From assembly GCA_035512495.1 (NCBI GenBank), contig DATKDW010000082.1:1-47127 (forward strand): DNA of 47,127 nt, in the 5' to 3' direction. The translations under genes were made by a program, and so were the position numbers. Positions 1 to 8,103 of this stretch are shown piece by piece; the stretch's first letter is position 1; every line of letters starts with the position of its first letter. This DNA is from Acidimicrobiales bacterium. Its GTDB lineage: Bacteria; Actinomycetota; Acidimicrobiia; Acidimicrobiales; CADCSY01. The notes beneath the pieces were generated by a model that was not told the origin of the DNA, ran no database searches, and was given only the letters and a program-made list of their open reading frames with translations.

Positions 1-435
1 GGGGCAGCGGCCGTCGTCGAGCTCGTCGCGTGTGTAGAACCGCTCGCATCCCACGCAGTAGTCGCCTGTGTAGGGCTGCTTGTACAGGTCTTCGTTCAAG
101 GCTGCCGCGGCCCACAGTCGCTGCACGGCTGGGACGTGGCGAGGATCTGCGCTGGTCCGGATGAAATCATCGAAGCTGAGTCCCAGCGGGTCGCGAAGAC
201 CCTCGAAGCGTCGTGCGTGCGCGTCGACGAAGGTGCGGACCGCGACTCCAGCGTCCTCTGCGGCGAGGACGTTCTTGAGGGAGTAGTCGTCCGTGCCACC
301 GAGGAATCGCGTGGCGGTGCCTTCGAGGCGGCTTGCCCGCGCGTGAACGTCGGCCAGGATGAGCTCGTAGGCGTAGCCGAGATGCGGGTCGGCGTTCACG
401 TAGGGAATCGCCACCGTCACGTAGTTCGTGGCCAC
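1..435 (-). CDS. metG: Methionyl-tRNA synthetase, second-type paralogue (5' part, runs off the window)
   Basis: Reading the minus strand from the window edge gives an open frame with the N-terminal half of a class I methionine-tRNA ligase. It contains YVTVAIPYVNADPHLGY (HIGH-box region, ending HLGY), then GGTDDYSLKN, then SFDDFIRTS, then the start of the Cys-containing insertion (YCVGCERFY, DGRCP). The enzyme charges tRNA-Met in the cytosol. GTDDYSLKN in place of the usual GTDEHG and Tyr at the end of the HIGH box resemble the paralogous actinobacterial MetRS-like ligases rather than the housekeeping enzyme; this is from memory of the family. The start is placed at GTG 435 because GGAGG lies 5 nt upstream. 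An in-frame ATG at 483 has no ribosome-binding site. The C-terminal half, with KMSKS and the anticodon-binding domain, is outside the window. Confidence 0.85.
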   Translation of the reverse strand, partial: MATNYVTVAIPYVNADPHLGYAYELILADVHARASRLEGTATRFLGGTDDYSLKNVLAAEDAGVAVRTFVDAHARRFEGLRDPLGLSFDDFIRTSADPRHVPAVQRLWAAAALNEDLYKQPYTGDYCVGCERFYTRDELDDGRCP

Positions 436-777
436 AGGTGCCTCCAAGGTTGAAGCCTCGGAGAACGCCGGCGAGTCCGTCATTGGCGGCCTCGGTGTCC
501 CCGAGGCCGTGCGGATCGCTACAGGTACGTGCGCGAACCCGGCCCCGTCCGGGGCCGCATCATCAGACTGGAGCCGACGAAGCTGTAGCGCACGGACCGG
601 ACGATACGCGCCCCTGGCTCAGCCGGGCCAGTGAATTCTCCGACCTTCCTGCTGCGTCCGAGCGATGCCGAGGAGGTGCGAGCCGCCTGAGCCCAACGGA
701 GTGCCCCGCGGGGCACTCGGCCTCCTCGCCCGGCTACTTCCTCGGGCACTGACGTCGGCCCTCGCCTGCCGGCGTCG
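436..777. other. Gene-free stretch with several GC-rich hairpins between metG paralogue and chdC
   Basis: No convincing coding frame. It holds a 9-bp perfect hairpin at 487-495/501-509, a 7-bp hairpin at 540-546/551-557, a long-range pairing of GGCTCAG (616-622) with CTGAGCC (687-693) that continues with 3 more bp, and the 20-bp palindrome at 699-718. Most of it would be transcribed as the leader of the minus-strand metG paralogue. It could be a regulatory leader or a small structured RNA; no known RNA family signature was recognised. Confidence 0.5.
699..718. repeat. 20-bp perfect palindrome
   Basis: GAGTGCCCCG followed directly by CGGGGCACTC, a perfect dyad without a spacer. It lies between the divergent metG paralogue and chdC. 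It may be an operator for a dimeric regulator or the base of a transcript hairpin; no T-run follows on either strand, so a classical terminator is unlikely. Confidence 0.6.
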
Positions 778-783
778 TAGCCT
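778..783 (+). promoter_or_regulatory. Probable -10 box for a leaderless chdC transcript
   Basis: TAGCCT ends exactly 7 nt before ATG 791, so transcription would begin at or next to the start codon. No Shine-Dalgarno sequence precedes the ATG. The same arrangement recurs at several other genes in this window. Confidence 0.5.
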
Positions 784-790
784 GACCGCC

Positions 791-1474
791 ATGAGCAAGC
801 CGATCATGCCGTCCGTGGGGTGGGGCGTCCTCCACCTGTTCTGCAAGCGCGGCCCCGGCGCCGACGCCGATGGGGTCACCACCGCGGTGAAGGCTGCGAC
901 GGGTGACGACCACCAGGTGGTGCCCTTCGCCGTCCTCGGCCACAAGGCCGACCTCGGCTTCCTCGCCATCGGGCCCGACCTCTGGCGCCTCCGGGCGCTG
1001 CAGACCGACCTGCAGGCTGCCGGTCTCGAGCTCGCCGACTCCTACGTCTCGCTCACCGAGCTGTCGGAGTACTCGAAGGGTGTGCCCGAGGCGCAGCGCA
1101 CCGCCCGCCTGCGGCCGGTCCTGCCGCCCGAGGACAAGCCGGTGTTCTGCTTCTACCCGATGTCCAAGCGCAGGGCGGTGGGGCAGAACTGGTACGCCCT
1201 GCCCTACGAAGAGCGCCTCGAGCTGATGTACGCCCACGGCGCCTCCGGCCGGAAGTTCGCCGGGCGGATCGTGCAGCTCGTCACCGGCTCCACCGGCCTC
1301 GACGACTGGGAGTGGGGCGTGTCGCTGTTCGGCACCCACATCGACGACCTCAAGGAGTGCGTCTACACCATGCGCTTCGACGAGGCCTCCACCACCTACG
1401 CCGAGTTCGGGCCGTTCTACACGGGGCTCGTCGCCCCCCTCAGCGAGGTCCTGGTCCGCGCCGGCCTCCGGTGA
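791..1474 (+). CDS. chdC: Coproheme decarboxylase (HemQ/ChdC)
   Basis: 227 residues, chlorite-dismutase fold. It catalyses the last step of the coproporphyrin-dependent haem pathway of Gram-positive bacteria: oxidative decarboxylation of two propionates of iron-coproporphyrin III to give protohaem. Diagnostic stretches are FYPMSKRR (the Tyr and Lys match the catalytic Tyr and Lys of the Staphylococcus enzyme by family knowledge), NWYALPYEER, LMYAHGASGRKF (His expected to be the proximal haem ligand), GSTGLDDWEWGVSLF and MRFDEASTTYAEFGPF. ATG 791 fits the family N-terminus; the frame is open further upstream but lacks family similarity there. No other haem genes are adjacent, so it appears to be a single-gene unit. 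A leaderless promoter precedes it. Confidence 0.93.
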   Translation: MSKPIMPSVGWGVLHLFCKRGPGADADGVTTAVKAATGDDHQVVPFAVLGHKADLGFLAIGPDLWRLRALQTDLQAAGLELADSYVSLTELSEYSKGVPEAQRTARLRPVLPPEDKPVFCFYPMSKRRAVGQNWYALPYEERLELMYAHGASGRKFAGRIVQLVTGSTGLDDWEWGVSLFGTHIDDLKECVYTMRFDEASTTYAEFGPFYTGLVAPLSEVLVRAGLR

Positions 1475-1531
1475 GCCCGGCGCCGTGCCGGCGACCGGCA
1501 GGGGCCCGATACGGAACCACCCCAGCAGCTG

Positions 1532-1551
1532 GATGACGGGATCCGTTCATC
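1532..1551. promoter_or_regulatory. Imperfect 20-bp dyad upstream of livK
   Basis: GATGACGGGA/TCCGTTCATC matches its own reverse complement at 8 of 10 positions per half. It lies just upstream of a TAGGAT -10-like box at 1569-1574 and would overlap the -35 region, a typical place for an operator. Confidence 0.35.
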
Positions 1552-1568
1552 TGCGGGCCATCTCGGCC

Positions 1569-1574
1569 TAGGAT
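1569..1574 (+). promoter_or_regulatory. Candidate -10 box of livK
   Basis: TAGGAT, about 80 nt before the livK start, would give a transcript with a roughly 70-nt leader. AGAGGA, about 10 nt upstream of ATG 1653, is the likely ribosome-binding site. Confidence 0.35.
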
Positions 1575-1652
1575 GCGCGCTGAGAGCGGCTGCCCTGCAG
1601 CCCGGGGGCGTGGAGATCCGCGTCGCCGCCGACATGAGAGGAATCCCCACAT

Positions 1653-2936
1653 ATGCGATCCAACAGGTGGTTGCGCCTTCTGGCGTTGTTCGCTGTGCTC
1701 GGCCTCGTGGCCGCAGCCTGCGGTGACGATGACGACGACACCGCGGACGGCACGACGACGACCGCGGCCGACGACGACATCGACGTCCAGCCCGTGGCCG
1801 AGGGCCTGATCATCGGTGCGATCCTGCCCGAGACCGGCGGCCTCGCCGAGGCCGGCCTGGGTGAGCCCCAGATCGCCGCCATCCAGCTGGCCATCAACGA
1901 CATCAACGCCGCCGGCGGCGTGCTCGGCAACGACGTCACGCTGCTCCAGGGCGACGAGGCCGGCGACGAGGCCCTCGCCCGCGAAGCTGCCCAGCGCATC
2001 CTCGGCCAGGGCGCCAACGCCATCGTCGGCGCGGCGGCGTCGGGCATGTCGCAGGCGATCATCCAGCTGCTGTCCGACAACCAGATCCCGCAGTGCTCGG
2101 GCTCGAACACCTCGCCGGCCTTCACCGGCCAGGCCAACGCCGACTACTACTTCCGCACTGTGCCGCCCGACGAAGCCGTGGCCCCGATCATCGCCGACGA
2201 GGTCGCCGGCGACGGCCACGAGAACGTCGTGATCGTGGCCCGCGCCGATGACTACGGCACCGCCCTGGCCACCCTGGTCGAGGGTGCTCTCGACGAGCTC
2301 GGCGCCACCGTGGCAGCCAACGTCACCTACGACCCCGACGCCACCACCTTCGACGCCGAGGTCAGCCAGATCACCGATGCCAACCCCGACGCTGTGGTGG
2401 TCATCTCCTTCGGCGAGGGCTTCCCGTTGATCGCCGGCCTGTTGGAGGCAGGGATCAGCGCCGACCAGATGTACGGCGGCGACGGCATCTTCGGCCCCGC
2501 CACCATCGAGGGGGTCGACCCGAGCGACCCCAACGTCGTCGACGGCATGAAGGTCATCGGTGCCGCCGGTGGTGCGGAGTTCAATGAGCGACTGGCGGGC
2601 GACGTGAGCGCCGGGAACTACATCTACGCCGGTCAGGTCTACGACTGCGCCATCATCATCGCCCTCGCCGCCGAGATCAGCGGTAGCACCGACGGCGCGG
2701 AGTTCATGGACGCCGTCTTCGACATCACCCGGGGCGGAACCGAGTGCGAGACCTTCGAGGAGTGCAAGCAGCTCATCGAAGACGGCGAGGAGGACATCAA
2801 CTACAACGGTGCCTCCGGCCCCCTCGAGCTCGACGACAACGGCGACCCCACCGTGGGCCGCTACGCCATCGGTCAGTTCCAGGACGGTGAGCTCGTGATC
2901 ATCGACGACCAGGACGTCGACGTCACCGCCCTCTAG
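1653..2936 (+). CDS. livK: Branched-chain-amino-acid-type ABC transporter substrate-binding lipoprotein (LivK-like)
   Basis: 427 residues. A lipoprotein signal peptide ends in the lipobox LVAAAC (Cys23), followed by an acidic Asp-rich tether. The mature protein has the type I periplasmic-binding fold of the Leu/Ile/Val-binding family (IIGAILPETGGLAEAG, QLAINDINAAGGVLG, VVIVARADDYG). It would sit on the outer face of the membrane and deliver ligand to the LivHMGF importer encoded just downstream on the opposite strand. The exact ligand cannot be read from sequence; this family also binds aromatic compounds, urea and amides. The gene is transcribed towards livF rather than with the transporter operon, so the receptor can be regulated separately. 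A strong terminator follows. Confidence 0.9.
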   Translation: MRSNRWLRLLALFAVLGLVAAACGDDDDDTADGTTTTAADDDIDVQPVAEGLIIGAILPETGGLAEAGLGEPQIAAIQLAINDINAAGGVLGNDVTLLQGDEAGDEALAREAAQRILGQGANAIVGAAASGMSQAIIQLLSDNQIPQCSGSNTSPAFTGQANADYYFRTVPPDEAVAPIIADEVAGDGHENVVIVARADDYGTALATLVEGALDELGATVAANVTYDPDATTFDAEVSQITDANPDAVVVISFGEGFPLIAGLLEAGISADQMYGGDGIFGPATIEGVDPSDPNVVDGMKVIGAAGGAEFNERLAGDVSAGNYIYAGQVYDCAIIIALAAEISGSTDGAEFMDAVFDITRGGTECETFEECKQLIEDGEEDINYNGASGPLELDDNGDPTVGRYAIGQFQDGELVIIDDQDVDVTAL

Positions 2937-2964
2937 CCAAACCCAGCACCACCGAAGAGAACAC

Positions 2965-3001
2965 CTGAGGGGCCCGGGAGACCGGGCCCCTCAGCCATTT
3001 T
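2965..3001 (+). terminator. Rho-independent terminator after livK
   Basis: A 13-bp perfect stem (2965-2977 with 2982-2994) closed by the loop GAGA and followed by CCATTTT. It ends the livK transcript. Confidence 0.85.
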
Positions 3002-3013
3002 CAGGACAAGAGG

Positions 3014-3055
3014 AGAGGCCTCGGCGAAGCCCCAACAAGAGGCCTCGGCGAAGCC
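3014..3055. repeat. Two direct copies of an 18-bp sequence
   Basis: AGAGGCCTCGGCGAAGCC occurs at 3014-3031 and again at 3038-3055. Each contains CTCGGC-GAA-G, and the second copy closes a CTCGGC/GCCGAG hairpin at 3044-3058. It lies in the 270-bp gap between the convergent livK and livF. The rest of the gap (3060-3209) holds short GC-rich repeats of GCCCCGCTACCG type and no gene. Confidence 0.6.
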
Positions 3056-3209
3056 GAGACCGCTCAACATCCCCCGACGAAACCTGGGGACGCCGACCCA
3101 AGCGAGGTAGCGGGTGGCACCGAACGGAAGGGCCCCGCCCGGAGCTTGCGGAGGGTGGGAGGGTTCCGTCGGTGACAGGCCCCGCTACCGGAACCCGCCG
3201 ACCGCCCCG

Positions 3210-3955
3210 CTACCGAGACCGCGCGAGCGTCCCCAGGTAGAGCTCGATCACCTTGGGATCCTCCAACAGCTCGGTGCCCGTGCCGGTGTAGGCGTTGGTG
3301 CCCTGGTCGAGCACATAGCCCCGGTGGCTGACCTGGAGGCAGCGGCTGGCGTTTTGCTCGACCATGATGATCGAGACGCCGGCCTCGTTGATCTCCCGCA
3401 CCCGCGTGAACACCTGGTCCTGGAAGGCGGGGGAGAGGCCGGCCGAGGGTTCGTCGAGGAGGAGCACGCTCGGGTCCATCATCAGGGCGCGGGCCATCGC
3501 CACCATCTGGCGCTCGCCACCGGAGAGCGCGCTGCACCGTTGACCCGACCGCTCGGCGAGGAGCGGGAAGAGGTCGGCAACGAGCTCGAGGCGTTCCTTG
3601 AGGCCCTTTGGGCGCAGGTAGGCGCCCATCTCGAGGTTCTCGGCGATGGTGAGGCTGGGGAAGACGTTTTGGGTCTGGGGCACGTAGCCCACGCCCTTCG
3701 ACACCAGCGAGTGGGCGGGCAGGTTGGTGATGACCTCGCCCCGGAGGCGCACGGCTCCCGTGCGGACGGGCACGAGCCCGAAGATCGCCTTGAGCAAGGT
3801 CGACTTGCCGGCGCCGTTGGGGCCGATGATGCCCACGATCTCGCCCTCGGCCAGCTCGAGGTTGCAGCCGTTGAGGATGTCGACGCCGGGGATGTAGCCG
3901 GCCACGAGGGACTCGGCGGCGAGGATGGGGGTGGCGACGGCGCCGTCGGTGGTGG

Positions 3956-3959
<4 letters not shown>
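3210..3959 (-). CDS. livF: ABC transporter ATP-binding protein, LivF type
   Basis: 249 residues. One of two ATPases powering the branched-chain-amino-acid-type importer at the cytoplasmic face. Walker A is GPNGAGKS (about 46-53), the signature LSGGERQ (about 145-151) and Walker B VLLLDEP (about 165-171), followed by MVEQN in place of the switch-His segment, which is typical of LivF. The short length without the extra C-terminal LivG segment fits LivF. Its ATG overlaps the stop of livG by 4 bp (ATGA), so translation is probably coupled. It is the last gene of the livHMGF operon. Confidence 0.93.
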
Positions 3960-4808
<849 letters not shown>

Positions 4809-4816
<8 letters not shown>

Positions 4817-5798
4817 CGAGCCTCATCTCGTCCTTGTCGCCGAAGATGCCCTGCGGTCTGAAGATCATCAGCAGCATGAGGCCGAGGCCCACGAGGCCGA
4901 TGCTGACCGCACCCACGGCCTCCGAGCCCGACAGCAGGTCGGGCAGCCAGTCGGTGCCCGCTGCCTCGCGCAAGAACGACTGCACGCCGGCGATCAGGAA
5001 CCAGAACAGCACGGCACCCACGATGGGGCCCATGCGGGTGGCGGCCCCGCCGAGGATGAGGATGGCGTAGGCGAAGAAGGTGACCTGGGGCCGGAAGGCG
5101 TCGGCGTTCACCGCCGAGGGGGTGATGGCGAACATGATGCCGGCCATGCCGCCGATGAGGCCGCCGACCACCAGGCTCTGCATCTTGTAGGCGAAGACGT
5201 TCTTGCCCAGGCTGCGCGCCGCGTCCTCGTCTTCCCGGATCGACTTGAGGACCCGGCCCCACGGGCTGCGCACCAGCAGCACGATGAGGATGGTGGCCAG
5301 GGCCACGACGGCCCAGGTGACGAGCAGGGCCCAGAGCTGGGTGTGGGGGAAGCTGAGGACGCCGATGCCGTGGCGGCCCCGGGGGATGGGGTTGAGCCGG
5401 TAGAACTCGACGGCGATGCCCTGGAGGCCGAAGACCGAGCCGGTGAGGGGGTCGGCGGGGGCCGAGCGGACCACCAGGCGGAGGATCTCGGCGACGGCGA
5501 TGGTGGTGATGGCGAAGTAGTCGGAGCGCAGCCGCAGGGTGGGCAGGCCCATGGCGAGGGCCAGCACCACGCAGCCGGCGAGGCCGACGCCGATGCCGAC
5601 CCACATCGACCAGCCGAAGGTGGCCACGCTGATGCCGACGCCGTAGGCGCCGACGAGCATGAACCCGACCATCCCGAAGTTGAGGAGGCCGGTGAAGCCG
5701 TAGTGCAGGTTGAGGCCGATCGCCGCCAGGGCGTAGACCGCGGCCTCCGGGCCCATCGCCGCCCGGAAGGCGTTGCCGAGGATCGTAGAGAGGTCCAT
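4809..5798 (-). CDS. livM: Branched-chain-amino-acid-type ABC permease, LivM
   Basis: 329 residues, strongly hydrophobic with about 8-10 membrane segments. The LivM landmarks are GLNLHYGFTGLLNFG near the N-terminus, LRLRSDYFAITTIAVAEI in the middle, the EAA-like cytoplasmic loop GRVLKSIREDEDAARSLG, and the C-terminal MIFRPQGIFG. With LivH it forms the translocation channel. ATG 5798 is chosen because it follows the livH stop by 2 bp and starts the family match. The frame is open for another 350 codons upstream, but that is non-coding antisense to livH. Confidence 0.92.
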
Positions 5799-5800
5799 CG

Positions 5801-7156
5801 CTAGCCCAGCCGCTCCTTCATGCCGAGGATGCCCTGCGGTCGCACCAGGAGCACGATGATCAGGGCGAAGAGGGCGAAGACCAGCTTCAGCTCGGGGGAG
5901 AACCAGACGACGCTGATCTCGGTCACGAGGCCGATCACGATGGCACCCACCATGGCGCCGTAGGCGGTGCCCAGCCCGCCGAGGATGACGGCGGCGAACA
6001 TGAGCAACAACAGCCGGAAGCCCATGAGGTAGCTCACCGACTCGGTGGTGCCGAGGAGGATGCCGCCCGAGGCGGCCAGGCCCGCGCCTGCCACCCAGAC
6101 GAAGAGCAGGACGCGCTTCACGTCGATGCCGGACGACTCGGCCAGGTCGACGTTGTCCGACACGGCCCGCATGGCCTTGCCCATCCGGGTGCGCTGCAGG
6201 CAGACAGCAACGGCGACGAGCACCACGGTCGAGATCACCATGATCCAGATGTCGCGCTCGGTGATCGACAGCGGGCCCCAGCTGAGGCGCTCCTGGATCA
6301 CGAAGTCGGTGTAGCGGCGGCGTCCGCCGCCGAAGAACAGCTGGATGCCGTGGCGGAGCACGAGCGAGAGGCCGATGCTGATGACCAGCAGCTGGAACAG
6401 ACCCAGCTTGCGGGCGCGCAGGGGCTGCCACAGGCCCTTCTCCAGCCCGGCACCGAGGCCACCCGCGATCACGATGGCGATGGCGGCGGCTGCCAGGAGG
6501 TGGAGCTCGGGCCCCTGCAGGTTGAGGTACCACGCCACCACGGCACCGAAGGTGACCAGCTCGCCGTGGGCGAAGTTGATCAGCCCGCTGGTACCGAAGA
6601 TCAGCGAGAGGCCGATTGACGCCATGGCGATGATGAGGCCGAGACGCAGCCCGGTGAGGGCGGCCTGGGCGATGCGGTCGAGGGTGGCGGTGCCGGTGCG
6701 GGCACCCTCCCCGAACTGGAAGATGGCGGTCGTCTCGCGGCCGGTGCGCACGTTGCGCTCGACGGAGTCGCGCTCGGGGTCGCGGAGGGTGACATCGTCG
6801 GGGAGGGTCTCCTGGTCGAGCGTCACGACGTAGCGGCCGCCCCCGGGGAGCTCGATGCTCCACGAACCGTCGTCGGCGGTGGTCGCGGCACCCACCTCGT
6901 TGCCGTCGAGGTCGCTGACGGTGATGTCGACGCCGGCGATGGGCTCGTCGTCGCCGGAGCGCAGGGTACCCCCGACCGAGGTGACCTCATCGACGTCGGT
7001 GTCGTCACCGTCGGTGTCGGCCTGCGGCGCTTCTCCCACGTCGGTCTCGGCCGGGTCGCCTGGGGCCTCCTCCTGGGCATGCGAGGGGGCGGCCACGAGG
7101 AGGAGCACCGACAGCGCAGCGAGGAGGAGGGGAGGGAGGAGGCGTGGCGCAGACAA
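5801..7156 (-). CDS. livH: LivH-type ABC permease with secreted N-terminal Ig-like domain
   Basis: 451 residues from TTG 7156 (467 if GTG 7204 is used). It begins with a signal peptide (hydrophobic run LLPPLLLAALSVLLLVAAP, likely cleaved after SHA). An acidic linker of about 30 residues follows, then roughly 95 residues resembling a carboxypeptidase-regulatory/SpaA-like beta-sandwich (GVDITVSDLDGNEVG, DDGSWSIELPGGGRYVV). The normal LivH permease comes last, with ASIGLSLIFGTSGLINFAHG and the C-terminal VRPQGILG. Ordinary LivH is about 300 residues, so the outside domain is an addition. TTG 7156 is preferred because TACACT ends 8 nt upstream and neither candidate start has a ribosome-binding site. 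First gene of livHMGF. Confidence 0.88.
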   Translation of the reverse strand: MSAPRLLPPLLLAALSVLLLVAAPSHAQEEAPGDPAETDVGEAPQADTDGDDTDVDEVTSVGGTLRSGDDEPIAGVDITVSDLDGNEVGAATTADDGSWSIELPGGGRYVVTLDQETLPDDVTLRDPERDSVERNVRTGRETTAIFQFGEGARTGTATLDRIAQAALTGLRLGLIIAMASIGLSLIFGTSGLINFAHGELVTFGAVVAWYLNLQGPELHLLAAAAIAIVIAGGLGAGLEKGLWQPLRARKLGLFQLLVISIGLSLVLRHGIQLFFGGGRRRYTDFVIQERLSWGPLSITERDIWIMVISTVVLVAVAVCLQRTRMGKAMRAVSDNVDLAESSGIDVKRVLLFVWVAGAGLAASGGILLGTTESVSYLMGFRLLLLMFAAVILGGLGTAYGAMVGAIVIGLVTEISVVWFSPELKLVFALFALIIVLLVRPQGILGMKERLG

Positions 7157-7220
7157 GCGGGCGCAGTGTAGTGGTGGGTCGGGGCTTGGGCCCACCGGTG
7201 CCACGAGGCATCATCACGGC

Positions 7221-8039
7221 GTGCCCACCGACGTCACCGAGCGGATCGACGCCCTCCGGGACCGCCTGCGCGAGCTCGACCGCGTGGTGGTGGCCTTCAG
7301 CGGGGGGGCCGACTCGTCCCTGCTCGCCTGGGTGGCAAACGACACCCTCGGCCCGCACCGGGTTCATTCGGTCACGGCGGTCTCACCCTCGCTCGCACCG
7401 GAGGAGGAGGGCGACTGCGCCCAGCTCGCCCGTGAGTGGGGCCTGCGCTGGACCCCCGTCGAGACCGACGAGCTGGCCAACCCCGCCTACGCCGCCAACG
7501 ACGGGGAGCGCTGCTACCACTGCAAGGCCGAGCTGATGGCCGTGGCCGGGCCCATCGCCGACGACGAGGGTGCCACCGTGGTCCTCGGCGTCAACGTCGA
7601 CGATCTCGGCGACCACCGGCCGGGGCAGCTGGCAGCCGCCGAGCGCGGCGCCGCGTTCCCGCTGGTCGACGCCGGGTTCACGAAGGCCGACGTCCGGGCC
7701 GCCTCGCGCGACCTCGGCCTGCGGACGTGGGACAAGCCGGCTGCCGCCTGCCTGGCGTCCCGCGTCCCCTACGGCACCGCCGTCACGATCGGCGTGCTGG
7801 CGGAGGTGGCGGCGGCCGAGTCGGCGCTGCGCAGCCTGGGGTTCCTCCAGCTCCGGGTCCGCCACTACGGCGACCTCGCCCGCCTCGAGCTCCCGCTCGA
7901 CGAGCTCGACGCGGTGCTCGCCCGCCGGGTCGAGGTGGTCGACGCCGTCCGGTCGGCGGGCTACCGCTACGTGACCCTCGATCTCGAGGGATTCCGCTCC
8001 GGCAACCTCAACGCCACGATCGGTGGTCCGACGCGATAA
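7221..8039 (+). CDS. larE: ATP-dependent sacrificial sulfur transferase, LarE-like
   Basis: 272 residues. The PP-loop ATP pyrophosphatase motif SGGADSS is at 28-34. The family stretches RCYHCKAEL (Cys98 and Cys101) and KPAAACLASRVPYG (172-185) follow; Cys177 aligns with Cys176 of Lactobacillus LarE, the cysteine that gives up its sulfur. LarE thiolates pyridinium-3,5-biscarboxylate mononucleotide to build the nickel-pincer cofactor of lactate racemase. Neither larB/larC nor a lactate-racemase-like gene is nearby, so the partners must lie elsewhere or the enzyme thiolates something else. The GTG start is at the beginning of the family match. It is divergent from livH. Confidence 0.8.
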   Translation: MPTDVTERIDALRDRLRELDRVVVAFSGGADSSLLAWVANDTLGPHRVHSVTAVSPSLAPEEEGDCAQLAREWGLRWTPVETDELANPAYAANDGERCYHCKAELMAVAGPIADDEGATVVLGVNVDDLGDHRPGQLAAAERGAAFPLVDAGFTKADVRAASRDLGLRTWDKPAAACLASRVPYGTAVTIGVLAEVAAAESALRSLGFLQLRVRHYGDLARLELPLDELDAVLARRVEVVDAVRSAGYRYVTLDLEGFRSGNLNATIGGPTR

Positions 8040-8103
8040 ATTGGTTACCACGTGCGCGACCCCTCGGTCGTCGCCGAGTCCCTCGAGTCCAGCTGGAGCA
8101 CCC

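Noticed and set aside
600-700. Small signal-recognition-particle RNA or T-box leader
   Set aside because: The terminal helix and length are suggestive, but neither strand shows the GGAA-tetraloop core with its flanking asymmetric loop in the right order, nor the T-box antiterminator consensus.
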